Source: Pseudomonas taiwanensis
GTDB lineage: Bacteria; Pseudomonadota; Gammaproteobacteria; Pseudomonadales; Pseudomonadaceae
Direction: 5' to 3'
NCBI RefSeq assembly: GCF_013393345.1
Contig: NZ_QJRF01000077.1
Coordinates: forward strand, 97,129 to 161,128
Length of the DNA: 64,000 nucleotides
The notes beneath the pieces are model-generated. The model did not search any database, had not been told where the DNA came from, and worked only from the letters and a program-made list of their open reading frames with translations. The position numbers were made by a program, and so were the translations under genes. Shown piece after piece: positions 8,688-18,188 of this stretch (position 1 is its first letter; each line of letters starts with the position of its first letter).

Positions 8688-11192
8688 TCAGACCGTGGCC
8701 CGGTAGTGTCGGGCTCGGCGATCCTCGTCAGCCAATTCCGACTCCGGCTCGGTGGTCTCCCGAGGCTCGCTCCCGGATGGCGCGACCTGGGCCAGCTCAC
8801 CGCTGGTGGCGGAGGGCAGGAGGAAGTAGGACAGGGCCGGAATCAATACCAGCGCGCCCAGCATGTTCCAGAGGAACATGAAGCTGAGCAGGATGCCCAT
8901 ATCCGCCTGGAACTTGATCGGTGACCAGATCCAGGGCAGCACGCCGGCCGCCATGGTTAGGCCAATCAGTCCAACGATGCGGCCGACGAAATCCAGCGAA
9001 GCTTCATAGGATTTGGCCAGGCTAATGCCCTGACGTTGCATGCCGAGTTGGACACTGAGCAGATAGAGGGCGTAGTCAACCCCAACACCGACGCCTACCG
9101 CAATCACCGGCAAGGTCGCGACCTTGATGCCGATGTTGAGCATCACCATCAGCGCCTCGCAAAGTATTGAGGTGATGATCAACGGAATCAGTGCCACCAC
9201 AACCGCACGCCAGCTGCGGAACGTGATGAAACAGAGCAACGCGACGGCGCCATAGAGCACGAAGTGCAAGGTCCAGAAGCTCTGCTTGACCACTATGTTG
9301 GTGGTGGCCTCGATCCCGGCACTGCCAGCAGCCAGGATGAATTCCCGGTTTTGCGTGTTGTACTCGGCAGCGTAGTGCTCCACTTCCTGAACTACCTGGT
9401 CAAGGGTGGCGGCCTTGTGGTCAGCCAGGTACGCAACTATGGGAGTGATGGCGCAGCTACGGTCGGCCAGTTCCGGGCGGTCCGTGGAGAACATGTTGAA
9501 GGCTTGCGTGCGGTTGCTTTCGTTGACCGGGATGGTCATCCACTTGGGGTTGCCCTCGAACGTCCCCGAGGTGGCCAGACGAATACCATCGGCCGGCGAG
9601 AAGGTCGTCTGCACGCCTGGCAACTCGCGTAAGCGTGCGCTCAGGCGATCCGCTTCGACTACCGACGCGAACTTGGTGCACTCGCCCAGTGGCGTCTTCA
9701 GCATCACAACAAACTGGTCGGTAGACAGGCCGTAGTTCTGGCTGACGAAGGCGACGTCGCGGTTATAGCGGGACTCTGGCCGCAGTTCGGGAGCTCCCGG
9801 ATTGAGGTCGCCGAATTTGACATGTTGGCTAATCGAAAGCCCGATCCCGGTCAGCACTACCGCAGCGCAAACGGTTGCGGTAGCGCGCCGGCGTTCGGTC
9901 AGGCGAATCAGCCAGGTGCGCACGGTCTGCATCGGGCTGCGTCCGGCTTCCAGCTCCTGTGCAGACTGCACGCTGCGCTTTGCCGCAGCAGGGCTGACGC
10001 CGAAGTAGGACAACAGCACCGGGATAAGGAACAGCTTGGTGAAGATCAGAACTGCCACGCCAAGGCTGGTGGTCAGCGCCATGTCACGGATCACCGGGAT
10101 GTCGATGATCATCAGCACAGCGAAGCCGACGATGTTCACCAGCAGCGCCGTAAGGCCTGCCATGAACAGGCGGCGGAAGGTATAGCGGGCGGCGATGTAC
10201 TTATGGGTTCCGCGCCCCACGTCCTGCATGATGCCGTTCATTTTCTGTGCGCCATGGGACAGACCGATGGCAAAAATCAGGAATGGCACCAGGATCGAAT
10301 ACGGATCGAGCACGTAGCCGAGAACACTGAGCAACCCCAAAAGCCAAACCACGCCGAGCATCGCGCAGAAAACCAGCAGGAGCGTACTGCGCAGGCAGCG
10401 GGTGTAGGCCAGCACCAGGGCGCTGGCAATCAGCACCGAGTAGGCGAAGTAGGCCATAACGTCATACAGACCATCGATGAGGTCGCCCACCAGCTTGGCG
10501 AAACCGATGATATGAATCTTGATCTTGTCGTTCTCAAGGGAACGAACCTGGCTCTCCAACTGCTTGGAGAACTCAGAGTAATCCAGTGGCTTACCGGTCT
10601 CAGGATTGATGTCCAGCAAAGGCACGAAAATCATCGAGGAGCGCAGATTGTTGGCCACATAGCTGCCGACTATGCCGGCACGGGTAATGTTCTCCCGCAA
10701 ACGCTCCATGGAGGCCGGGCTGCCATCCCAGCGGTCGGGGATAACCGGGCCACCGCGATAGCCTTCTTCCGTGACCTCGGTCCAGCGCAGGCTGCTAGTC
10801 CAAAGCCCGCGCATCCAGCCTTGGTCGACACCAGGCATGAGGAACACGGCATCGTTCACTTTCTGCAGTGCCAGCAGGTAGTCCTTGTCGAAGATGTCGC
10901 CCTGGGTGTTCTCCACCACGATGCGCGTGGAGTTGCCCATGCCACGCAGGGCGTCGCGATGCTTGAAGTAGTTCTGAATATAGGGGTGGGACTGCGGGAT
11001 CATCTTCTCGAAGCTGGTATTGACCGGCAGCTTGAGCGCGCTCCAGCCGAAGAACAGGGTCAGCAACGCACAGAGCAGGATGACCACGCCGCGATGGTTG
11101 AACACCAGGCGTTCCAACCAGTTCCCGCTTGCTCTGTCGAACTGCTGCGGATCGGAAATGACAGGCATGTCGAGTGCGCTTGAAAAAGCCAT
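8688..11192 (-). CDS. RND/MMPL-family lipid transporter
   Basis: An 834-residue inner-membrane RND-superfamily protein of the MMPL/HpnN type. A short cytoplasmic N-terminus precedes the first membrane segment (GVVILLCALLTLFFGWSAL, near residues 34-52). A large periplasmic domain follows, then a five-helix sterol-sensing-like bundle, and the whole arrangement is repeated once. No periplasmic adaptor (MFP) or TolC gene is nearby, which argues against a tripartite drug pump. Instead it is adjacent to YCF48, DUF1329 and DUF1302 genes on the same strand, a recurrent cassette in Pseudomonas and relatives growing on hydrophobic substrates. The likely role is proton-driven movement of a lipid-like substrate across the envelope; the direction is not known. 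Confidence 0.88.
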   Translation of the reverse strand: MAFSSALDMPVISDPQQFDRASGNWLERLVFNHRGVVILLCALLTLFFGWSALKLPVNTSFEKMIPQSHPYIQNYFKHRDALRGMGNSTRIVVENTQGDIFDKDYLLALQKVNDAVFLMPGVDQGWMRGLWTSSLRWTEVTEEGYRGGPVIPDRWDGSPASMERLRENITRAGIVGSYVANNLRSSMIFVPLLDINPETGKPLDYSEFSKQLESQVRSLENDKIKIHIIGFAKLVGDLIDGLYDVMAYFAYSVLIASALVLAYTRCLRSTLLLVFCAMLGVVWLLGLLSVLGYVLDPYSILVPFLIFAIGLSHGAQKMNGIMQDVGRGTHKYIAARYTFRRLFMAGLTALLVNIVGFAVLMIIDIPVIRDMALTTSLGVAVLIFTKLFLIPVLLSYFGVSPAAAKRSVQSAQELEAGRSPMQTVRTWLIRLTERRRATATVCAAVVLTGIGLSISQHVKFGDLNPGAPELRPESRYNRDVAFVSQNYGLSTDQFVVMLKTPLGECTKFASVVEADRLSARLRELPGVQTTFSPADGIRLATSGTFEGNPKWMTIPVNESNRTQAFNMFSTDRPELADRSCAITPIVAYLADHKAATLDQVVQEVEHYAAEYNTQNREFILAAGSAGIEATTNIVVKQSFWTLHFVLYGAVALLCFITFRSWRAVVVALIPLIITSILCEALMVMLNIGIKVATLPVIAVGVGVGVDYALYLLSVQLGMQRQGISLAKSYEASLDFVGRIVGLIGLTMAAGVLPWIWSPIKFQADMGILLSFMFLWNMLGALVLIPALSYFLLPSATSGELAQVAPSGSEPRETTEPESELADEDRRARHYRATV

Positions 11193-11227
11193 ATTCGCCT
11201 CTTGTTGTTCTGTATTGCGACTGGTGC

Positions 11228-12292
11228 CTACTGCAGGCTTACTTGGCGTGCACCGGAGTAGCCAACGGTGACCGCCTTGCCACCTGGCAAAAATGCCAGG
11301 CTGGAGAATCGTCCGGGCCGGCCGGTGGCTACTGGCGCGAAACTTTCAAGCTTCGCGTCACTAATGCTGACGCGGCCGTCCACGCTGGCCAGCAGGACTC
11401 GCCCATCCGGTAGTACCTGGACATCGCTCAGGGCTACTTTCACCCCGGTTTCCAGTGGGGCCCAGGACACGCCATGGTCCAGGGATTTGTAGGCGGTACC
11501 ACGCAAGCCTGCGGCAATCACGACCTGAGGGGTGACCTCTATGCCGAAGTAACTTCCGGTGTAGCCGGTTTCCACCTGGTCGAAACGCCCGGTGGACTTG
11601 TTAAACCGGAAGACGATGCCGCGCTCGGAAGCAATGAAGATCTGCTCGCCGGAACCAGCAATCGCCAGGTAGTGCAGGAATTCCGGGTTATCCACCCGCT
11701 CCATCCAGGATTCCCAGGTCTTGCCGCCATCCTGGGTGGCCAGCAGGGTGCCGAACGTGCCGGCAGCAAAACCACGCTGGTCGTCGACGAACCAGACGTC
11801 CATCAGCGCCTGCTCCGGGCCGTCCTTGTAGTTCAGTTTGACCCCGTCGAGGTACGTCTGAGCGGCTGCGTCCCCGCTCTCTGCCAGTCTGGTGAAGTGA
11901 TCCACCAGTTCTTTCGCGGCCTGCCGGCCGTCGTACTGCTTGACCCAGCTTTTTCCCTGGTCAGCACTGTGCAGTACCGCCCCCTCGTGTCCCACCGCCC
12001 AGCCTTGCTGTGGCGTTGGGAACTGCACCGCCAGAAGATCGGAGGAAACTGGCGAGTCGACCTGATTCCAGGTCGCCCCGGCGTCGTCGGAGACCATGAT
12101 CAGCCCCCTGGCGCCAACTGCCACCAGACGATCTCCTGCCGCGGCCACCGCATTAAGGTGTGCTGCCGTCAGATTCCTCACCTGGGAAGCAGGTCGATCC
12201 AGCGGATCGACGAAGTCGACTGCTTGCCCGGCGACGGCCTGCAGGCAGTACGGAAGGAGGAGCATCAAGAGCAGATTACGTACAGCAACCAT
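11228..12292 (-). CDS. periplasmic YCF48/BNR beta-propeller protein
   Basis: The start was placed at 12292 (MVAVRNLLLMLLLPY), which has a GAGG site and opens with a clear signal peptide cleaved near QAVAGQA; the longer upstream frame runs through a terminator. The mature protein of about 330 residues carries repeated Asp-box motifs (SDDAGATW, SADQGKSW, TQDGGKTW, SLDHGVSW), giving a YCF48-like beta-propeller related to photosystem II assembly factor Ycf48/HCF136. In this context it is probably a periplasmic scaffold for the RND pump that starts 35 bases downstream. It is separated from the DUF1329 gene by a strong terminator, so the RND/YCF48 pair may have lower or independent expression. Confidence 0.85.
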   Translation of the reverse strand: MVAVRNLLLMLLLPYCLQAVAGQAVDFVDPLDRPASQVRNLTAAHLNAVAAAGDRLVAVGARGLIMVSDDAGATWNQVDSPVSSDLLAVQFPTPQQGWAVGHEGAVLHSADQGKSWVKQYDGRQAAKELVDHFTRLAESGDAAAQTYLDGVKLNYKDGPEQALMDVWFVDDQRGFAAGTFGTLLATQDGGKTWESWMERVDNPEFLHYLAIAGSGEQIFIASERGIVFRFNKSTGRFDQVETGYTGSYFGIEVTPQVVIAAGLRGTAYKSLDHGVSWAPLETGVKVALSDVQVLPDGRVLLASVDGRVSISDAKLESFAPVATGRPGRFSSLAFLPGGKAVTVGYSGARQVSLQ

Positions 12293-12345
12293 TTCAACCT
12301 CACAGCAGCGCCGGACCTTTTTTGCATTCAATCCTTGAACGGCCA

Positions 12346-12371
12346 GAAAAAAAAGGGGGATTTCTCCCCCC
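12346..12371 (-). terminator. rho-independent terminator after DUF1329
   Basis: On the minus strand a GGGGG / CCCCC stem with the loop AGAAAT is followed by eight T residues, 27 bases after the DUF1329 stop codon. This is a classical intrinsic terminator separating the DUF1302-DUF1329 pair from YCF48-RND. Confidence 0.85.
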
Positions 12372-12397
12372 AACGCTCAAACCCTACAGTGGGGCGC

Positions 12398-13780
12398 TCA
12401 GCGCACCCCACCACTCGCCAGCGCCCCGGAAGTGAAGAAACTTGCCGGGTACGGCGGGACCTGGAAGAAACCGGTCATCTTCGGCGCGCCCATCAGGGAG
12501 CCGTTGCCGTATACACCCTTGGTCATGTCATAGAGAACATACTGGCCGTTCCGATACGCAGGCTTCTCGTATTGCTGGATGGACGGCTGGTACATCAGGT
12601 GATGGACCTTCCCAGCCTGATCCAGCGAGTGGTAGACCAAGATGCTCCAGCTGTCCTCGTCGAGCAGGAAACGCTTGACCTTCTGTACATGGCGTTCGCC
12701 CGACTTGAGAGTCGCTTCCACTACCCACACGCGGTGCAGTTCCCAGCGCAGCACATCGGGGTTCAGGTGTTTCGGCGTATTGGCGACCTTCGGATCGACG
12801 CTCCAGGCCTTGTACGCGTTGTAAGGCACGTACATCTCCTTACGCCCGACAAGCTTGAAGTCGAACTTGTCCATCTTGCCGTCGAAACCGTTGATTTCAT
12901 CGAACAGCAGGATGCCGCCGCTGGAGGTACTGACGGTGTCGTACTTGAACTCCGGCGCCAGGCGCACGCGGCGTTGACCAGGCACGTACGACCACGCCAT
13001 CGCGTCGCGCTCGTGGACGTTCAGGAAGTTGAAACGCATCTGCTTGACACCAGCGGAAGAGGACGGCTCGCTGGTCGACGCGATCAGCGCCCAGTACGGC
13101 TGGTTGTCCGGCACCTTCTCGATGTCGTTGTCCCAGTACAGGTTGCGGTTCTCGATTTTCTGGACACTGGTCAGGCTCACGCCGCCGGAACTGTCTATGA
13201 GGTAGGCCGCCTGGGTACCCTCGGAGAACGGTAGCTCGTACTTGACGTTGGCGTTCCACATGGCCTCGTAGCCATCCTTGGGGATGGGGAACGGAATTTG
13301 CGCATGTGCGCCTTCCAGACCAGGAGCGCCGCCGACCAGCTTGGGGTTCTTCACACGCTTGATGGTGTTGTCATAAACCCATTGCGGATAGCAAGCAGTC
13401 CGGTGGGTCGGATAGACATCGACACGGAAGGTGTCCGGGTAGCGCTTGAACAGCTCCTGGGTGCCTTCGTCGAGCTTGTCCTTATACTGAGCAAGGTTGG
13501 CCGCGGTAATACTGAGCACCGGCTTTTCGCTGGCAAAGGGATCGACATAGGGCGAGCCACCTTTGGCACCCATGATCGGTTTGTAGTCAGCCGGAGCGCT
13601 GCACAGACCACCGTCCCAGGCGGGGATGGTGCCGTCTGCGTTAGCAGCCTTGATCGCCCCGAGAGGCGTCAGGGTGTTACCGAGTTGACTGATCTCTTCA
13701 TCCGTAGGTGCGGCAACCACCTGGCCTGCGAGCAGCACACCGGTGGCACCCAACATCAACATCTTCTTGTAGTTCATCAA
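12398..13780 (-). CDS. DUF1329 envelope protein (module 1)
   Basis: A 460-residue exported protein with a signal peptide (MMNYKKMLMLGATGVLLAGQVVAA). The mature start is typical of DUF1329 (PF07044): EEISQLG.TLTPLGAIKAAN..GTIPAWDGG. The later PGQRRVRLAPEFKYDT and the WELHRVWVVEATLKSGERH block are also family hallmarks. DUF1329 is predicted to have a LolA/LolB-like half-barrel that could cradle a lipid in the periplasm or at the outer membrane. It follows the DUF1302 barrel gene by 36 bases in one transcription unit. The second copy at 28288 shares all the motifs but is divergent. The lipid-carrier role is inferred from fold and neighbours; no biochemical function is established for the family. 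Confidence 0.9.
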   Translation of the reverse strand: MMNYKKMLMLGATGVLLAGQVVAAPTDEEISQLGNTLTPLGAIKAANADGTIPAWDGGLCSAPADYKPIMGAKGGSPYVDPFASEKPVLSITAANLAQYKDKLDEGTQELFKRYPDTFRVDVYPTHRTACYPQWVYDNTIKRVKNPKLVGGAPGLEGAHAQIPFPIPKDGYEAMWNANVKYELPFSEGTQAAYLIDSSGGVSLTSVQKIENRNLYWDNDIEKVPDNQPYWALIASTSEPSSSAGVKQMRFNFLNVHERDAMAWSYVPGQRRVRLAPEFKYDTVSTSSGGILLFDEINGFDGKMDKFDFKLVGRKEMYVPYNAYKAWSVDPKVANTPKHLNPDVLRWELHRVWVVEATLKSGERHVQKVKRFLLDEDSWSILVYHSLDQAGKVHHLMYQPSIQQYEKPAYRNGQYVLYDMTKGVYGNGSLMGAPKMTGFFQVPPYPASFFTSGALASGGVR

Positions 13781-13816
13781 CTATTCCCTCACATCGGGCA
13801 GGAAAAGGGGAACGGA

Positions 13817-15541
13817 CTAGAAAGTCGCCTTATACGTGAAGGACAACCAGCCATGGTTGTTCTGCACAGCCGCGCCGTTGGTGTAGTCGCTCGTCACGTA
13901 GTTACGCGCCGGGTTGACGTCATAGTCGGCGTACGAATCGATCCACTTCAACGTGAAGTTGTGTACCTGGCGGTATTTGCCGCTGATACCGATCGAGTAG
14001 TTGTAAGCGTCTTCGGCTGTCCCACCCAGGGTCGGGCTGTTGCCGTCCAGGCCGTAGGCCACGGTAACCGGCATCGACACATCCCAGCCAGGGAACAGCT
14101 GTGGCCATTCGGGGGTGAAACCGACCTGCATACCCCAGGAGTCCTTGGTAGCGCAGTTCTCGGTGAAGGCAGTGACGCAGGCGTGGGCGCGATCATTAAA
14201 GCGAGCTTCGTTCTCGGTGATCTTGTCCAAGCGGTTGTAGGTCAGTTCGCCTTGCAGTGTGCCCCCTTCCCAGAGCGCAGTCTTGGGTAGCAGGTAAATG
14301 CCGTTGACCAGGGCATGCCAGCTATTGCCCCGCGCACCCTCTGCCTCATCATAAGTTGCTTGGGCATTGTCACGTGGCAGTACGGTGTAGCCAGCTACCG
14401 AGTTCAGGGCGGTGTTCTTGCGATAAGAAACCTCACCTGCGACGCTGACGGTGCCGATGTTCTTGGTCAAACTGAAGCCGTACAGCTCAGTGTCCCGGGC
14501 GTAGTTGAGACGAATGGCGTTGGGCAGCGGCCGGAACACGCCGGGCGCAACCTGAGTCACACCAAGCTGGGTAAAGCTCCAGGGCAGCTTCTCACTGAAC
14601 TTGCGGTAGTAAAGACCGGCGGTTCCCTCAAGCCAGTAAGGACTCCAGCGCAGGTTCACACCGAAATCACCGGTCTTATCGGGCTCCAGGTCGTCTCCGT
14701 TAGGAATGCGGAACACTGCAGGCGCCGAACCCAGATCAGAGCGCGCACCATCGGACGGGGCGAAATAGGTACCGCCCGGCACCAGGCGGAAGGGTTTCCA
14801 GTCGAGCAGATACTGCGCCGATAGTGCCAGCTCATCGGTTAGCTGAATGGTGGTGGAAATCTGGTCGAGCGGCAGGAACAGCTCCTTCGCTTCCGAACCC
14901 GGGCTGGTGGCCGCCTTGATGGTATCCACCGGACCCTGGGAGTAAGCAATGCTGTTGCCGAGAGTGAACAGCGACTCGCCCCAGTAGACGTTGTGCTGGC
15001 CAGCCTTGATGTCTACCCCGACGTTGCCCAGTTGGAAACCGGTGAAGACGAAGGCATCCAGAAACTCCCCGGACGGACCAGCGATATAACGCGTCGCGTA
15101 GGAGTTGTAATGGTTGTTGGTGTAGTTACCGCTCCTCGCAAGAGCATCGTTCGGCTCTGCACTGTCCTGGTAGACGTCGTCGTACCAACCAGCAGCACTG
15201 ACGCGGAAGCCGTGCCTCTTCTGCCAGACGACATCGAGTTCGGTCAGCAGGTCCAGGCGATTGGTCACCATGTCCCCGCGGTCGAATTTATTTTCGGTGT
15301 CATCGAAGAAAGGCGAACGGTTGAAATGGTCGTTCTGCCCCTCCATACGCCACCCGGCGTTGTAGCGGATGGTGTTGTCCCAGCGAACTTCGAGGTCCGG
15401 ATTACCGGTGTCGAAGGGCATGGCCTGTACGCTAGTGGTTCCCGCCGCACCCAGGATCAGCGCGATCGAGCAGGACAGCTTGGAAGGGCTTGGACGGCCA
15501 GAAACACCACTGCAAGCACTTCTTGTTTTTGTTCTTTTCAC
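13817..15541 (-). CDS. DUF1302 outer-membrane barrel protein (module 1)
   Basis: About 574 residues if started at the GTG at 15541 (VKRTKTRSACSG), which follows GGAG and gives a compact signal peptide ending SVQA before MPFDTGNPDLEVRWDN. The frame stays open to an ATG at 15670, but that adds 43 residues with no signal-like character. DUF1302 (PF06980) proteins are predicted outer-membrane beta-barrels; here alternating strands run to a C-terminal phenylalanine, as barrel-assembly signals do. WGESLFTLGNSIAYSQGP and LDWKPFRLVPGGTYF are family landmarks shared with copy 2 at 29699. It heads the DUF1302-DUF1329 unit under operator site 2 (15672). A role as a pore or docking site for a hydrophobic substrate is inferred. 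Confidence 0.85.
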   Translation of the reverse strand: MKRTKTRSACSGVSGRPSPSKLSCSIALILGAAGTTSVQAMPFDTGNPDLEVRWDNTIRYNAGWRMEGQNDHFNRSPFFDDTENKFDRGDMVTNRLDLLTELDVVWQKRHGFRVSAAGWYDDVYQDSAEPNDALARSGNYTNNHYNSYATRYIAGPSGEFLDAFVFTGFQLGNVGVDIKAGQHNVYWGESLFTLGNSIAYSQGPVDTIKAATSPGSEAKELFLPLDQISTTIQLTDELALSAQYLLDWKPFRLVPGGTYFAPSDGARSDLGSAPAVFRIPNGDDLEPDKTGDFGVNLRWSPYWLEGTAGLYYRKFSEKLPWSFTQLGVTQVAPGVFRPLPNAIRLNYARDTELYGFSLTKNIGTVSVAGEVSYRKNTALNSVAGYTVLPRDNAQATYDEAEGARGNSWHALVNGIYLLPKTALWEGGTLQGELTYNRLDKITENEARFNDRAHACVTAFTENCATKDSWGMQVGFTPEWPQLFPGWDVSMPVTVAYGLDGNSPTLGGTAEDAYNYSIGISGKYRQVHNFTLKWIDSYADYDVNPARNYVTSDYTNGAAVQNNHGWLSFTYKATF

Positions 15542-15671
15542 TTGGCTGCATCTCCGATTCAGATCGGTTTTTATTGTCGGTCCCGCACGCCAGGAGGCGG
15601 TCGGAACATCGGCAAGGGAGGAGTCGGCCGGCCCACGGTAAAGCCCTATCGACCGGAACTCCTGGGCCATA

Positions 15672-15690
15672 AGCTAACATACAGTCAGCT
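15672..15690. promoter_or_regulatory. 19-bp palindromic operator, site 2
   Basis: AGCTAACATACAGTCAGCT, half-sites AGCTAAC and GTCAGCT around five bases. It lies 131 bases upstream of the proposed DUF1302 start at 15541, so it would control the leftward transport arm. Confidence 0.7.
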
Positions 15691-16034
15691 TTGCGCAACC
15701 CCTTCGCCCAGAAAAAATGATCAGCCCCAAGGTTTCCGTTTCCAATCAGTAACTTAACCATCCTGATGGCGAGTTGACTGCGCAATAACCAAGACCGCCA
15801 GCTGGCAAAAAATTCTATCGAGGCAAACGCGTTGCCACATCAAGAATAGCGACCCAGAGCGGCTTAAGCGGGTAATCAGGGCAGGGCCGGAACCCCCGCT
15901 GCAGCGACGAACGGCGCTCCTTACTCCTCCCCCACTCCGCTTTGATCATCATTCTCAACGTCAGCAGCAGCGCCATTCCACCTGCTTTGGCCTCCAACTT
16001 CATTCTCTCGCATAGCCCCTAGCGCTGTCGCTAT

Positions 16035-16053
16035 AACTGATATATCGTCAGCT
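16035..16053. promoter_or_regulatory. 19-bp palindromic operator, site 3
   Basis: AACTGATATATCGTCAGCT, nearly the same as site 1 at 5430 and flanked on both sides by TATA. It is 90 bases before the OYE start at 16143 and is placed to control the rightward catabolic operon 16143-26273. Confidence 0.75.
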
Positions 16054-16142
16054 ATACATCATCAACAGACGCGCCTCGACGACGTCAGGCGAGATCCTGC
16101 CTCAGAGGCGAAGGCCAAGAGCGGTAAAACAAGGAGGCAACA

Positions 16143-18155
16143 ATGCCCGACGCTCCCTACCCCCATTTGTTCCAGGACCTGGTCCTGCGCAACCTGCGAA
16201 TTCCCAACCGCACAGTGATGGCACCGATGTCCACCAACCTGGGCAGCACGGATGGTTTCGTTACCCCCGAGCAGATCGCCTTCTATCGCGAACGCGCGGC
16301 CGGCGGCACGGGGATGATCATCGTCGAGTTCTGCTGCGTGGAAGGCGCGACCGGCCGCTCCGAGCATCGCCAACTGACTCTGGAATCCCCAGCCCAGGTG
16401 GCCGGGCACCAGCGCCTGGTGGAAGCCATTACCTCCGCCGGCGCGGTTGCCTGCCTGCAGCTGCAGCACGGCGGTCGCGGCGCCAAACGCGACCTCCTGG
16501 CAGATGGCATGCCCATCGCGCCCAGTGATGTCGCTACGCGCTCTGGTCGACTGATGGCGCGCGCCATGGACGACGCCGAGGTCGAGCGCCTGATCGAGGC
16601 CTTCGGCCGCGCTGCCGAACTGGGTGTGCAGGCCGGTTACCAGGCCGTCGAACTGCACGGCGCCCACGGCTACCTGCTGACGTCCTTCCTCTCGCCCTAC
16701 TCCAACCAACGTACCGACCGTTGGGGCGGGGACGAGGAACGCCGGCTCAATTTTCCGCGTCGGGTAATTCAGCGGGTACGACAGAGCATCGGCGACCGGC
16801 CATTGATCTTCCGCCTGTCAGCGGACGAGTTCACCCCTGAAGGCCTTTCCATCGACGACATGGAGCGCATCGCGCCCAAGCTTGTCGCGGCCGGGGTGGA
16901 TGCCTTGCACGTTTCCATCGGCCTGGGCTGGACCAGTTTCGACAAGGTAGTGGAACCCATGTCCACCCCCGAAGGTTGGCGCCTCCCCTACTCCCGGCGC
17001 ATTCGCGCCGCCACCGGCATACCCGTAATCAGCGTCGGCCAGATCCGCTGGCCGGAAACCGCCGAGCGGGCTATTCGCGACGGCGACGCCGACATGATCG
17101 CCCTCGGCCGGCCGCTGTTGGCCGACCCGGAGTGGGCGAACAAGGCCCGACGTGGCGAACGAGACTGCATCCGCCCCTGCACGTCCTGCAATTACTGCGT
17201 TGCCATCAGCTCGGCTGCCGACGGGGCCATCGGATGCGCCGAAAACCCGCGCACCGGCCATGAGTTGGACAGCCTGCCGGACGCTGGTAGCCGACGGGGC
17301 CAACGCGCCGTGGTGATTGGCGGCGGCCCTGGCGGCATGGCCGCAGCGCTCATGCTCCAGCAGGCTGGATTCGCCACCGAGCTGCACGAGTCTCGCTCTG
17401 TACTGGGTGGCGGCCTGATAGCTTCGGCTGCCCCTCCTTTCAAGGACAAGCTCACCTGGTACCTGGACTACCTGCACCGCCAGCTTGAGCGAAGCGAGGT
17501 AGTGGTGCGCCTGGGAAGCCGGGTAGGCCTGGCCGATCTCACCCAAGGTGAAGCTCCGGCCATCGTCCTTCTGGCTACCGGCGGCCAGCCTATCCGTATG
17601 CCTATACAGGGCGCGGACGGCCCTGCCGTACGCGACGCCTACGAGCTGCTGATGGGTGACAGCGCGCGCCTGCCCGTCGAGATCGGCGAGCGGCCGGTGC
17701 TGGTCTATGGCGGCGGAGAGACCGGTTGTGAAACCGCCGAACTGCTCAGCGAACAAGGTCATGAGGTCGTGCTAGTGAGCCGTTCTCCGGCCGAACAACT
17801 CGCTCGCTCGGCGGAGATGATCTACCGGGGCGTACTCAAGCGCCGCCTGCTGGAAAACCCACGCATCCAGATTCAGGACAACGCCAGCATCGAGCGCATC
17901 GACGACGACGGTCGCGTGCTGCTGCGCCACCAAGACGGCAGCAGCAGCGAGTTGCAGACCAGTGCCGTACTCATCGCCCAGGGTCGACGCCCTGACGAGA
18001 GCCTACTGCGCGGCCTGCTGGAGGCCCAGTTGCCGGTCACCGTGATCGGCGACGCGCGTCGCGGTGGACGTATCGGCGATGCGGTCCATGACGCCTACCG
18101 CGCGGTCCACAGCCTTTGCTCCGGAACGGCGCCACTGCGCCCTCTGGCCTGCTGA
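16143..18155 (+). CDS. OYE-type 2,4-dienoyl-CoA/enoate reductase
   Basis: A 670-residue multi-cofactor flavoprotein with a GGAGG site. Residues 1-340 form the Old Yellow Enzyme FMN barrel (LELHGAHGYLL active-site block, SPYSN.RTD.WGG). A CTSCNYC motif with Cys346, 349, 352 and later Cys365 can hold a 4Fe-4S cluster. The C-terminal half has two dinucleotide folds (IGGGPGGMAAA near residue 392 and YGGGETGCETAEL near 521) for FAD and NAD(P)H. This is the layout of 2,4-dienoyl-CoA reductase FadH and the bile-acid Bai enoate reductases. It probably reduces a conjugated C=C of a ring ketone or dienoyl-CoA. It is the first gene of the rightward operon behind operator site 3. Choosing between ring and side-chain substrate needs experiment. 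Confidence 0.9.
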   Translation: MPDAPYPHLFQDLVLRNLRIPNRTVMAPMSTNLGSTDGFVTPEQIAFYRERAAGGTGMIIVEFCCVEGATGRSEHRQLTLESPAQVAGHQRLVEAITSAGAVACLQLQHGGRGAKRDLLADGMPIAPSDVATRSGRLMARAMDDAEVERLIEAFGRAAELGVQAGYQAVELHGAHGYLLTSFLSPYSNQRTDRWGGDEERRLNFPRRVIQRVRQSIGDRPLIFRLSADEFTPEGLSIDDMERIAPKLVAAGVDALHVSIGLGWTSFDKVVEPMSTPEGWRLPYSRRIRAATGIPVISVGQIRWPETAERAIRDGDADMIALGRPLLADPEWANKARRGERDCIRPCTSCNYCVAISSAADGAIGCAENPRTGHELDSLPDAGSRRGQRAVVIGGGPGGMAAALMLQQAGFATELHESRSVLGGGLIASAAPPFKDKLTWYLDYLHRQLERSEVVVRLGSRVGLADLTQGEAPAIVLLATGGQPIRMPIQGADGPAVRDAYELLMGDSARLPVEIGERPVLVYGGGETGCETAELLSEQGHEVVLVSRSPAEQLARSAEMIYRGVLKRRLLENPRIQIQDNASIERIDDDGRVLLRHQDGSSSELQTSAVLIAQGRRPDESLLRGLLEAQLPVTVIGDARRGGRIGDAVHDAYRAVHSLCSGTAPLRPLAC

Positions 18156-18188
18156 TCGAGAACAGGAAATCTGTTGAAGGAAATTGCC

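Larger units (their letters stand above)
15542..16142. other. divergent promoter region between transport and catabolic arms
   Basis: About 600 bases without a supported gene, flanked by the leftward DUF1302 gene and the rightward OYE gene. It holds two operator copies (15672-15690 and 16035-16053), one close to each outgoing unit. The short open frames inside it, including one of 62 residues at 15815-16003 on the minus strand, have no convincing ribosome site or similarity. No terminator was seen. Confidence 0.6.

Noticed and set aside
15815-16003. A 62-residue open frame in the 16 kb promoter gap
   Set aside because: No ribosome site and no recognisable motif; the region is better explained as a divergent promoter with two operators.
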